DNA of 64,000 nt from Costus lasius (taxonomy: Eukaryota > Streptophyta > Magnoliopsida > Zingiberales > Costaceae), in the NCBI GenBank assembly GCA_027563935.2, contig CM050454.1, positions 73,986,596-74,050,595 on the forward strand, in the 5' to 3' direction. The position numbers and the translations under genes were made by a program. A model generated the notes under the pieces. That model saw only the letters and a program-made list of their open reading frames with translations, did no database searches and was not told the DNA's origin. Shown here in pieces: positions 10,401 to 19,801 of the stretch. Numbering within the stretch: the stretch's first letter is position 1; every line of letters starts with the position of its first letter.

Positions 10401-11318
10401 AGAAAATGTTTCCAGATGAAAGATTTGGGAGAAGCAGCCTATGTATTAGGTGTGAAGATCTACAGAGATAGATCTAAGAGGCTTCTCGGGCTGTGCCAGA
10501 GTACTTACATCGATAAAGTCCTGGAGAGATTCCATTTAGAGAATTCTAAAAGAGGATATCTTCCAGTCAGACATAGTCTGAATCTTTCGAAGAGTCAGTG
10601 TCCACAAACACAGACTGAGAAAGATGAAATGGACAAAACGCCTTATGCTTCGGCTATTGGATCCATTATGTATGCGATGTTGTGTACTCGCCCAGACGTC
10701 GCTTACGGGTTAAGCGTGACCAGTCGATTCCAAAGTAATCCAGGTCAGGCACACTGGATTGCAGTCAAGAACATTTTAAAATATCTTCGGAGGACCAAAG
10801 ATATGTTCTTGGTGTATGGTGGTCAGGAAGAACTCAGTATTGAAGGATATACTGACGCTTCGTTCCAATCTGACCAGGATGATTTCCGATCGCAATCAGG
10901 CTATGTTTTTAGCTTGAATGGAGGTGCAGTGGTGTGGAAAAGTTTCAAACAATCTATAGTTGCTGATTCCACAACAGAAGCCGAGTATGTTGCAGCCTCG
11001 GAAGCATCCAAGGAGGCAGTGTGGATTCGTAAGTTCATTGAGGAACTTGGTGTTGTTCCTTCGAGTGCAGATCCTTTGGTTATCTTTTGTGATAACACTG
11101 GAGCAATCGCACAAGCAAAGGAACCACGGTCGCACCAGAAGTCCAAGCACATACAGAGACGGTTTCATTTGATCCGGGAGATCATTGATCGTGGCGAGAT
11201 CAAAGTTTGCAAGGTTCATACAGATGACAATCTAGCTGACCCGCTTACAAAGCCTCTGGCGCAGCAGAAGCATGAGAAGCACTGTAATAATATGGGTTTG
11301 AGATTTCTCAACCATTAG
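7413..11318 (+). CDS. Ty1/copia gag-pol polyprotein, intact frame
   Basis: This is a single uninterrupted frame of about 1300 codons encoding capsid and the enzymes for reverse transcription and integration. Residues below are counted from codon 7446. A UBN2-type gag is followed by a zinc knuckle CFHCGQLGHWKKDC (236-249), an aspartic protease WVLDTACGVHIC (Asp near 283; DTA where DTG or DSG is more usual), and an integrase with an HHCC-type zinc domain (H about 417, CKAC). The integrase catalytic D478, D541 and E577 have correct DD35E spacing. RT follows with QMDVKTAFLNGNL and YVDD (about 964-967), then RNase H (DASFQS near 1137, TEAEYVA). The frame ends shortly before the polypurine tract. 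It opens after TAG at 7410-7412 and has no ATG near its start; 7446 is GTG. The start is therefore best explained by splicing from the LTR, or by a non-ATG codon. Confidence 0.95.
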   Translation: MTAATNTTNFNVRSLLEREKFAGPNFSDWYGHLKIVLKAERKLYVLETAIPPQPAANAARAVRDAYEKHVNDSIDVACLMLASMTPELQRQHEDLSAIQIIANLKMLYAAQARTKRYNLTKLFFQSKLAEGSPVGAHVLKMIGYKEALEKLGHTVNQELAVDIILQSLPTSFDPFIINFNMNKIDCTPAELLNMLLTTEETLKGKPSTSVLMVPSRNKKKGKKGKAPVKNYNKALKQKVKRSKEYSCFHCGQLGHWKKDCKALQGDKKGSIASGSGIFVTEVMISSSSISWVLDTACGVHICSNVQELKRRRQVGQHEVDLRVGNGARVAAVAVGEYYISLPSGLVLELNNCYFVPSITKNIISIPALVRKGFSFECNISKCVISYDNIVYATGSINNGLFMLDMECSIQQIDIKKAKYADNSTLLWHSRLGHINKKRIKRLHDHGLLGSFSYEELDTCKACLMGKMTKSPFSNKGQRASDLLDLIHSDVCGPFSKHARGGYSYFITFTDDFSRFGYVYLIRHKSESFDKFKEFKNEVQNQLGRNIKALRSDRGGEYLSREFTDYLKECGIISQLTPLGTPQWNGVSERRNRTLLDMVRSMMSQATLPYSFWGFALETAAKVLNRVPSKAVSKTPYELWYGKQPSLTFIKIWGCEAYVKKLASGKLESRSDKCIFVSYPKETKGYYFYNPKENKVFVARTAIFLEKEFLLQEASGREIKLDENPEEGQSSQAQLDEHEPVEQVIEQPEAQISREPRRSGRIRRQPERYDGVYIIDHDEPLTYADAVSGPESARWLEAMRAEMDSMSDNQVWDLVDPPPGIIPIGCKWIFKKKIDMDGNMVTYKGRLVAKGFKQIYGIDYDETFSPVAMFKSIRIILAIAAYYDYEIWQMDVKTAFLNGNLDQDVYMTQPEGFTNPSDRHKICKLKKSIYGLKQASRSWNIRFDESICEFGFIKNEDDPCVYKRFSGSVITFLVLYVDDILIIGNDIPELHAVKAWLRKCFQMKDLGEAAYVLGVKIYRDRSKRLLGLCQSTYIDKVLERFHLENSKRGYLPVRHSLNLSKSQCPQTQTEKDEMDKTPYASAIGSIMYAMLCTRPDVAYGLSVTSRFQSNPGQAHWIAVKNILKYLRRTKDMFLVYGGQEELSIEGYTDASFQSDQDDFRSQSGYVFSLNGGAVVWKSFKQSIVADSTTEAEYVAASEASKEAVWIRKFIEELGVVPSSADPLVIFCDNTGAIAQAKEPRSHQKSKHIQRRFHLIREIIDRGEIKVCKVHTDDNLADPLTKPLAQQKHEKHCNNMGLRFLNH

Positions 11319-11327
11319 ATTAAGTGC

Positions 11328-11338
11328 AAGTGGGAGAT
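11328..11338 (+). other. Polypurine tract of the copia element
   Basis: AAGTGGGAGAT directly abuts the TG of the 3' LTR. This is the position and sequence type used to prime plus-strand DNA synthesis in plant copia elements. The same motif, reversed, abuts the family 3 LTR at 17396-17406. Confidence 0.9.
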
Positions 11339-13016
11339 TGTTGGGGTATGCCCTTAAGGCTAATGTTTGAGGCCTTGGGATTCTTTCGGTATCATGTATA
11401 AACTCTTATGTTTATAAAGGCAATGGTTGTTATTCAGTTTGTTACATTGTCTGCCGCAATAAGTGTGCTTCTGAATAATGTCTCAATGCTGTTCAGCTTG
11501 GCTGACATGCTGTAATGTCCTTAGTCGAGATATCTTGGTGAACATGAGACAGCCTTGATATGATTGAGACTAATATGTGTTCTAATCTTATAGGATGCTT
11601 CGAGCATGGAATGAGATGTAGACTCATGGGTACATTGGATGTACTGGACAGACCCTACTAGGATATTCAATTGCTTGTCACAATGTGAATAATCCTTGTT
11701 TGCAACAAGTGGCACATGTCCTCTGACTTGAGATCACTTGTGTTTCTAAATGATGATTGTCATTGTTTTGAGGTAGTTCAATATCATTTGAAACATAATG
11801 GTTATAAACTATCTTGGATAATGATCATGAGTCAGGTTAGGACACTAGTGATAGATATAGGATTGCCGTCTCCTTGATTGGAGTGTGATGTTCTAAAGGG
11901 GCCCCCCTGGATGAGATGATTGAGAAAGTGTATGGCCATACCCAGATGACTGTGTTCATCTGATCTAATCATTCTCATCATATTGGAGTCACAGGCTTGA
12001 CACGTTTGTCCAATAAGAACATCTAGTGGCAAAGGAAACATGTATGCCTAGTGAAGTGGATTCACACTTGTGCTGTGGTTTGGGTGTAGTCTTGGAAGAC
12101 TCTTTCCTTTATATCGGGAGACAGTGATGTGTTGCTAGATACCCCTCACTGATCGTGATAACGTAAGTTATCGTTACCGACATTTAAAGGAAACCCTTAG
12201 AGTCGCACAATTTGATGATATGGCTTACTTATGTCAGATCGTGTGGACTGAATTGTTTTGGTTCAGTTTAAAGGAGTTTAAACTCTGATTGTAAGTGAGA
12301 TCTGGTCTGATCATGTTTGATTGATTAGGGCTTGAGATCGGTAAGCTTCGATCGAGAGATTGGATGCTAGATCGGTGAGATCGAGAGCATCGAGAGATGA
12401 ACGGTTAGATCTTGAACCATTTGGTTTAATGAGATCTGAACCAATGTTGATTTGATTTGGTCTTTGAACCAAATGCATTGAACCGAATGAATTGAATCGG
12501 TTCACTTATGTGAACGCTTGGTTCGAATGGGAGATGTTCGAAGGTAACGTGGGATTGAATGAGGACTTAGTGCTTTCTATTTTTAGAAAGGCGTTTTTCT
12601 TCCTTTGGTTAATTCCCAACGTTTTCGAATGTGGGGGTTACTCTCTCGCTCTCTCTCGCCGACTTGTGCTCTTGCGCTCGTCTTGGGTGATCTTCACGCC
12701 AAAGGAGAAGGTTCAATCAGCATAGAAGATTCATCTCTTCTCTTCCACACACAAAAGGACACTTGGTGATCCTTGCTAGCACAAGGAGTAGCCGACCACT
12801 CAACTTGTGTGCGTCATCTTTGGAGGAAAGCCTTATCGCCTTCTTCTTCCAAGCCGCCATCCAAGCAATGGCTATGGTATGATTCCATCTAAGATCTATG
12901 CAATTTTAAGTTGATCATATATGATGTATGCGATCCTTATGAAACCCTAATTCCACTGCCGAAAAAGAAATTTACATGGCTATGGGTTTCGCCCCCCTCA
13001 CGAAAGGGGTCCTTCA
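11339..13016 (+). repeat. 3' LTR of the copia element (family 1)
   Basis: The LTR is 1678 bp and about 99.5 percent identical to the 5' LTR by eye. It ends CCTTCA followed by the target duplication TAAAG. It keeps the ATGGCTATG/GT motif (12868) and the antisense 64-codon ORF (11521-11715). Confidence 0.95.
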
Positions 13017-13049
13017 TAAAGTTTTTCTGAGGTCCGGGGATTCCCAACA
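13017..13049 (+). repeat. Family 2 LTR, right end
   Basis: The sequence after the copia target duplication ends GGGGATTCCCAACA and matches the end of the complete family 2 LTR (GATTTCCAACA at 36173-36183). It is therefore the continuation of the LTR interrupted at 3913. Minus-strand copia pol begins immediately after, at 13050. Confidence 0.65.
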
Positions 13050-13447
13050 TGCACTTGAAACCACCTTAAGTTCAAAAATGAACTTCCTAATCCAAACGAC
13101 TTCTTTGGCTGCCTCAGAAGTGGCCACATACTCAGCCTCGGTTGTAGAATCAGCTATGGTGGATTATTAAAGCTCTTCCAGCATACAGCGCCTCCATTCA
13201 TCTTAAACACATAGCCGGCCTGCGATCTGAAGTCGTCAGGGTCAGACTGGAACGACGCATCAGTTTAGCCCTGAACACTGAGCTCTTCCTGTCCCCTGTA
13301 GACCAAGAACAGATCCTTAGTTCTTCTCAAATACTTAAGGATGTTCTTTACGGCCACCCAGTGCTGCAGACCTGGATTGGATTGGTATCAGCTGGTTATG
13401 CTGAAGCATAAGCCACGACTGGTCTAGTACACAACATTGCATACATT
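13050..13447 (-). pseudogene. Copia RNase H fragment
   Basis: Read on the minus strand this is a decayed copia RT-RNase H tail. Recognisable blocks are MYAMLCTRP, then a region equivalent to DASFQSD..DFRSQ, and TTEAEYVA before the break. Frameshifts and stops destroy the frame. It is bounded on one side by the end of a family 2 LTR (13049) and on the other by a family 3 LTR (13448), so it is the relic target into which those LTRs landed. Confidence 0.8.
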
Positions 13448-16400
13448 GTTAGGGAATACCGGGTGTAATATAAAATTTTTTGCAGTCCCAGGATGCAGCA
13501 GAAGAATCATTAAACCCGAAATATATTCCGGTCCCAAGGATCCATGCGAGAGAGAAGACACAAGGATGTGTTAGAGATGTACCTCTTTTGCTTGTCTAGT
13601 TGCCGAAGCCATGTTGAAGACGATCAAGTGCTCGCCCTCTACAAGTATCCACGCGTCGACTCCTTGATCGTTGCTCCCTTCCACGCTTGGTGCTAGCCTC
13701 GGGAAGAGAATCAAGCCTTAGGGTTCCTTCACTTCTCTTGCACCACCTCCAAGGATCATGCGCTAAGTGCAAGGAAGATGCCGCCAACTCCTTATCCTCT
13801 TCACTCCAAGAGAAGAGGGAGAAGAAGAGTTTCGGCCCTTAGGAAGAGTAAGAGGAAGTGGCACCACCAAGTCCTTCTCCAAGTCACGCCAAGAGGAGAG
13901 GAAGGAGAAGACTTGCGGCCACTAGTAGGAAGAAGGGTTGCGCCACCTTGATGTTGTCGCCCTTTGCCCTTGCTCTCGCCCCTCTATGTATGTTCACGTC
14001 TCCAAGCATTCGAACCATTGAGAGAGGGCAGCTAGGGTCCCTTTTATAAGCCAAGAGGCGGTTTAGGGAGGGCCAAGATCATGCCAAGTGGGCGGCTAGG
14101 ATGAGAGGGGTTTGTGGTAAGGAAAGTCTCCAAGACTTTGCCATAAACCTCATTCAACCTATCCTTCTTTGCCCAATAGCCATATCAGCCCAAGACATGC
14201 CTTAGAGGCATTCTTTCCATCCAAGGAGAAGGGCTAGGCGCAACATGCAAGAGTCATTCAGCTAAGCAAGGGTTTGAGGGGAATTAGGGTTTGGAGATAA
14301 GGTAAGTCTCCAAGATCTTACCATAAACCTTACCCTACTATCCATATGCGCCCAAGCTCTTTTCAAAAGAGCCATCAAGCCATATCAACCCCAACACTTG
14401 CCATAGAGGCAAGATACCATCAAAGGATGAAGGGGGAGGCGCCACTTCCTTCCAAAGGAAGCAATTTATGCCACCCACACCCCATTATGCCCCTAGGCGC
14501 CAATGGGGTTGGGTTTCTCCCCATTATTGTTGGGGTATGCCCTTAAGGCTAATGTTTGAGGCCTTTGGGATTGTATAAGTATCATGTAATAAACTTTTGT
14601 GTTTATAAAGGCATGGTTATTATTCAGGTTGTTACCTTGTCTGCTGTAATAAGTGTACTACTGAATAATGTCTCAAAGCTGTTCAGCTTGGCTGACATGC
14701 TCTATGTCCTTAGTCGAGATATCTTGGTGAACATGAGACAGCCTTGATATGATTGAGACTAATATGAGTGCTAATCTTATAGGATGCTTCGAGCATGGAA
14801 TAAGATGTAGACTCATGGGTACATTGGATGTACTGGACAGACCCTACTAGGATATTCCATTGCTTGTCACAATGTGAATATTCCTTGTAAGCACTAAGTG
14901 GCACATGTCCTCTGACTTGAGATCATTTGTGTTTCTAAATGATGATTGTCATTGTCTTGAGGTAGTTCAATATCATTTGAAACATAATGATTATAGACTA
15001 TCTTGGATGGTGAGCTTGAATCATGTTAGGGCACTAGTGATAGACATAGGATTGCCGTCTCCTTGTTTAAGGAGTGTGATGTTCTAAAGGGCCCCCCTTA
15101 TATGAGATGATTGAGAAAGTGTATGGCCATACCCAGATGACTATGTTGATCTGATCTAATCATGCTCATTGTATTGGAGTAACAAGCTTGACTCGCTTGT
15201 CCAATAAGAACATCCAGTGTCAAAGGATGCTTGTATGCCTTGTGATGTTGATTCACCTTGTGCTGTGATTTGGGTGTAGTCTTGGAAGACTCTTTCCTTT
15301 ATATCGGGAGACAGTGATGTGTTGCTAGATACCCCTCACTGATTGTGATAACGAGAGTTATCGTTACCGACATTTAAAGGAAACCCTTAGGGTCGCACAA
15401 TTTGGTGATATGGCTTACTTGAGTCAGATCGTGTGGACTGGATTGTTTTGATTCAGTTTAAAGGAGTTTAAACTCTGATTGTAAGTGAGATCCAGTCTGA
15501 TCATGTTTGATTGATTAGGGCTTGAGATCGGTAAGCTTCGATCGAGAGTGTGGATGCTAGATCGGTGAGATCAAGAGCATCATGAGATGTACGGTTAGAT
15601 CTTGAATCTTCATGGTTCATAGAGATTTAGACCATGGCTTGGGTTGGTTCTTTTGGTCTTTGGACCAATTGGAATTGAACCGAATTCAATTGATCCGGTT
15701 CACATTTGTGTTCGATTGGTTCAATTGAATTGGCGTTGGGGATAAGTTCACAAGACATGAACGCATGTCTTGATGACTTTCCTTAATGGGAAGTCTTGAA
15801 AACGCCTAACGCCAAATAACGCAAAAGCTTAATGTTCCTTGTGTCTTTCGAAGCTCTCTCTCGTGGGTGGTGTGTGGACGATCTTGGAGAAGAGCTCTCG
15901 GCGACAAGGAAGAACATCTCATCTCCTCAACACCAAAGGGCACCTTGGCAATTGTTGCTAGCACATCAAGTTGCGCAAGAAGTAAGCCTTCATCCTTTGT
16001 GTGTGTCTTCTTTGGAGGAGAGCCCTCTTCGGCCTCTAGCTTCCAAGCCGCCACCCTTACATGGCTATGGTAAAAGATCTCAAACTTGATCTTTGGTTAA
16101 TTATAAAGTTGATCATTTACATGAGTTCATGCAAACGATTTTATTGAAACTCTAGAAGAATACATTTCCGCATGTTCTAGGGTTTGCCCCCCTCTTGAAA
16201 GGGGTTTTTCATGCTTGCGCTCCCCCTTGAAGGGGACCCTTCAATTATACCCTTTTAAGCCAATTCCCTCTTCATGACAACTTATTATTGGGCCTCATTG
16301 GATAATGAGCTAGCCCAAACTTCATGGCATTGGTTGATTAAGCCATTGGATCCAATCCAATGCAACCCTAATCCAAATGTGACCAATCTAGGTCAATTTC

Positions 16401-17395
16401 GGGTCAACCTACCAAAATTGAAGTTTGGCTCCAATAACTTTCTTCCAACTCATCAGGCCCATTGGCGCTGATGAAATCTTCCAAATGGATCTAGGTTATC
16501 TAATAACTTGATCCTAAGGCTTCTGATTAAAGCAATGTCAAGAGTCTATTGCGTGTGACCCCGTAGGATCCTAATGACGATGGCAACGATGTAAACATCA
16601 TAAGTAGTGAGGGGTATCTAGCAACACATCACTACTACCCATGTCATAGGACTTAAGTCATTATGGCAACAACTCCTAACAAGCAACGAGGATTCCCATT
16701 GCATTATAGATCCCTTTGCCTAAACTGATATCCTGCCATTGGATTAGTCTCAAGTTTATCAATCCAATGCATTGGTCATGACTCAACTAGTGTTGCCACA
16801 CATTCCTGTCATGCACCAATAAGGTGGGGCGCCCCAAAGTGGATATCATGCTTCCTCTGAAGGAATGGGCAAATCCTACTATTGGTCATCCATGTCTCTA
16901 CGTGACTTATGACATGCCCAATGACAGTCGTTTTGGTCCCCCCAATTACGGAGAGATGTAAGACTGTATCAAAGCATATCCATCATCAAATCTAGACATG
17001 AATACCTCAAGTCTAAGGATCAATGCAAACCTCTTGCATGTGAGATTGACTTGTTGACTAGACAAGTCAATCCTCACGGTGGATCACTCTAGTGCATCCA
17101 ATGCACCTGTATGTCTGCGTTACTGTGCCCCGCACCTAACCAGCCCATACACCAGTCTTACATATACCAAAGCTGTCCCATATCTGCTATGGTACCTCAT
17201 CTGGGGATAGCTTATGAGAATGGATCCAATCCAGACTCCTGGGACATTATATATGCAACTCAATACATCAACGCAGGTAGAGAAGTCTGCATAATAACGA
17301 CCATGCCTCTATAAAGAATAATAATTCTATCAAAGTACATTCAAACAATGTCTGACCATGTCCATACATTGGTCTGCAGGGCATATACACCAACA
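13448..17395 (-). repeat. Family 3 copia LTR, interrupted by a solo LTR
   Basis: On the minus strand the LTR starts TGTTGGTGTATATGCCC at 17395, directly after a polypurine tract (AAGTGGGAGAT, 17406-17396). It ends in CA at 13448. A family 1 solo LTR (14528-16243) is inserted, leaving about 2.2 kb of LTR proper. The block near 16600-16640 is a reversed relative of the family 1 block at 4690-4740, so the two copia families are related. The polypurine tract makes this the 3' LTR of the minus-strand copia remnant at 17396-18420. Several 60-85 codon ORFs here have no recognisable product. Confidence 0.75.
14528..16243 (+). mobile_element. Solo LTR, copia family 1
   Basis: This is a 1716 bp LTR starting TGTTGGGGTATGCCC and ending GGGACCCTTCA, flanked by a perfect 5 bp duplication ATTAT (14523-14527 and 16244-16248). 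No internal region is present, so it formed by recombination between the two LTRs of a former element. It differs from the 3914 LTRs at many positions in the last 600 bp, so it is from an older or divergent copy. It keeps ATGGCTATG followed by GTAAAAGA at 16061 and the antisense 64-codon ORF. Confidence 0.92.
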
Positions 17396-18420
17396 ATCTC
17401 CCACTTGCACTAAGACCAAGGGCAACTGATGTTTAATCAGTCCCTATGTCTCTAGTATGACTTATTTAGCTTCCGCTGTGCCAGAGGCTACGTTAGTGGG
17501 TTTTTCCAGATTGCTATCTGTGTTTATTTTAACAAATTTGAATCATCATCTTTATCCATGATCTCTAAGATCAGATGATATTGCTGTAGTACATACTTGA
17601 GTGCTAAGTTCCATGCTATGACCCTAATAAGAATTATATTGGACCGTCGAGCACCAGGAACTAAATCAAGTTCAAGTGAATGAAGCTGCTTCCTTGGCTG
17701 CCACAAGAAGCTGCAATGCACTCAGCCTTAATTGTAGAATTTTTCCACTGTGGTTTGTCTAATGCTCTTCCAGCACACAACACCTCAACAAGGCAAAGTG
17801 CAAATCCTAGCTATGATCAGTAGTCATTAGACTAGAACGAAGTGTCAGTGTACCCCTGTACACAAAGTTCTTCCTGTCTATCATAGACTAAAATTCAATC
17901 CTTTACACTTCCCAAGTACGAAGGATTGCTTTCACAGTTATCCAGTGTCTGAACACTAGGATCTGATTGAAACTTGCTGGCCATGCTCCAAGCACTTGCC
18001 ACGAATGGTCTTGTGTACTATACAAAACATGATTTATCCTGTACCCAATGTAATAGGATTTTAGACCCATGTTACTACTCTCTAGCTGTGTCATAGGACA
18101 TAGCATCCTTGTGAGAGTTATACCATATCTCTCTGGAAGGTATCAATATTTGGAATCATCTAATATAAACCTCTCCAGAAACTCTTGGATGAACGTAGAT
18201 TGACTAAAGGGCAATGACTTTCTTGGATCTCTATCTATAGATCCTCATGCCTAGGATGTAGGCATCATTCCCTAGATCATTCTTCTCGAAATACTTCTCA
18301 AGCCTTGTCTTCACCATGTGAAGAGTTGAGATGTCATTCCATATGAGGAGAATATCATCAACTTGCAAATCTTTGATATGTACAAGATGCTATACTATTT
18401 GAGTCAACGGAAACAAGGAT
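17396..18420 (-). pseudogene. Copia RT-RNase H remnant with polypurine tract
   Basis: Minus-strand translation in shifting frames gives VDDILLIWND (RT active-site region), YFEKNDLGNDAYILGMRIYR, a TRPFVASAWS block and RNase H pieces, ending at the polypurine tract next to the family 3 LTR. Many stops and frameshifts are present. The region corresponds to the last third of a copia pol. The high-coordinate end is truncated at about 18420 by an unrelated LTR-like sequence. Confidence 0.8.
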
Positions 18421-18429
18421 AACAAACCT

Positions 18430-19801
18430 TTATCTACAGAAATCTGGTTTGAGGTCTTACCTTTGAAAAGCCAACAAAACTTATTATCAAAAGAGGCAAG
18501 CCAAACACTGGACCAACCGCTCTAAAACATAGATTTATACATGAACTTCATCAAATAAGATTCAAACGTGAAAATAGAGATCACCAACAGAAGCGAAACA
18601 TCTCAAAACTTAAGGAACCAACTTCGGATCCAGTGAACCAGACACAGAACCCACTGAACCGCTCAGGATTGTAGTGAACCGGTCAGATTCACGCTGAACC
18701 AAACTAAACCGAAGCTTGAAACCACAATTACACAAAATACACAAAGAATCGAGGGATACACTAGGTACCATTGGATGGGAAATTTTACAAGCGTTCCAAC
18801 GGATACCTGAACCGGCCCAGATTCGACCGAATCGAGGTCGAACCGGTCCGAATTCAATAACTGGGCCGAAATTGAAATTGAACCGCTCAATCTGTTGAGC
18901 CGGACCAAATCAATTTCAAAACTCAGTCAGCCAGGTTTATTTCAAATAAACCCAAACCCTAAATTAACCCGAACCAGCTGCTCGCCCGCGTAGCCCGATC
19001 GCTGCCGTGCAAGGCGGCCGGACTTGCGTCCGCCGCTTGCGCCGGCGAGGTCCTGAGAGCGCGTCGAGCGTCTGTTCGCTTCCAGACTTTACCAGAAAAC
19101 TCTCGACGACGAAGGGAAGCTCTTGAGGTGGCTGCGGCGAGCTTTCGACCCACGGTCGGAGCCCTCGCAATAGCTACCACTATCGACGGTGGCGTCGCCG
19201 CCGTCGACACACCAAAACCAAACAAAACCGAAACAGAACTTCGCCAAAACTTCTAGAAAGCAAACTTACCTTGCTACGAAGCCATATCATAGCCCTGGAA
19301 CAGAAAACGCGCGCTGAAGGAGGCGTCGGAAAACAGAAGTGCGAGGCTGCGCCGGCGACTGGTTTGAGCTCGAAATCTGCCTCCTGACGGTGCGCCGTAG
19401 CTCGAAGACTTGCTAGGGTTCTCGCTTCGCCAAGAAGAGCAGAAGCCCTCAATTAATAGCAAGGAACGCGACTTAGAATAGCGGGTCGCCGCCGAAGACT
19501 TGGTCGCCGAAAAACACGGGGAAGACGACGATTCAACTCGGTTCACAAATTAAATCAAAACTGAATCAACTAAACTCGGCGTGGTTTAATTACTAAAACA
19601 CAACTCGGCCCAGTGGTTAGACTGAGTCCAAAGCTCAAGTGCGACACGGGTTTGAGCCCCCGCGAGCGCAAATTCGATTTTAATCAAAATCAATTTTTTT
19701 ACCCTTTTAAAAATTTGAAAAAATTCCAGAAAAATCTCTAAAAATCCATAATTCAAATTTTGATTTTCTAAAATTATTTTTCAAAAACTTGGGATATAAC
19801 A
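18430..19801 (-). repeat. Decayed gypsy-type LTR (minus orientation)
   Basis: The segment ends TTGGGATATAACA at 19801, which reads TGTTATATCCC on the minus strand as an LTR start. Its layout mirrors the LTRs at 49367-51969: an AT-rich end, a tRNA-like cassette (19605-19670), then a GC-rich stretch (18960-19520) with overlapping open frames on both strands. Those 60-90 codon frames look like GC-rich leader sequence, not genes. The left boundary is uncertain. Confidence 0.45.
19605..19670 (+). repeat. tRNA-like cassette in an LTR
   Basis: An A-box-like TCGGCCCAGTGG (19605-19616) is followed 33 bp later by a B-box-like GGTTTGAGCCC (19649-19659). It occupies the same place, and the same antisense orientation relative to the retroelement, as the cassettes in the 49367 and 56798 LTRs. 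Confidence 0.4.

Larger units (their letters stand above)
3914..13016 (+). mobile_element. Complete Ty1/copia retrotransposon (LTR family 1)
   Basis: This is a 9103 bp element with two near-identical LTRs, an initiator-Met primer site, one open gag-pol frame, a polypurine tract, and a perfect 5 bp target duplication TAAAG (3909-3913 and 13017-13021). The LTRs differ by about nine substitutions, all transitions, plus a 10 bp and a 1 bp indel (counted by eye). That implies a recent insertion. It sits inside a family 2 LTR. All parts needed for transposition appear present, so it is a candidate autonomous element. The order protease-integrase-RT-RNase H is diagnostic of copia; I did not assign a lineage. 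Confidence 0.95.

Noticed and set aside
18959..19546. Several GC-rich 60-90 codon ORFs on both strands.
   Set aside because: Overlapping open frames are expected from low stop frequency in GC-rich LTR leader sequence. No domain is recognisable.
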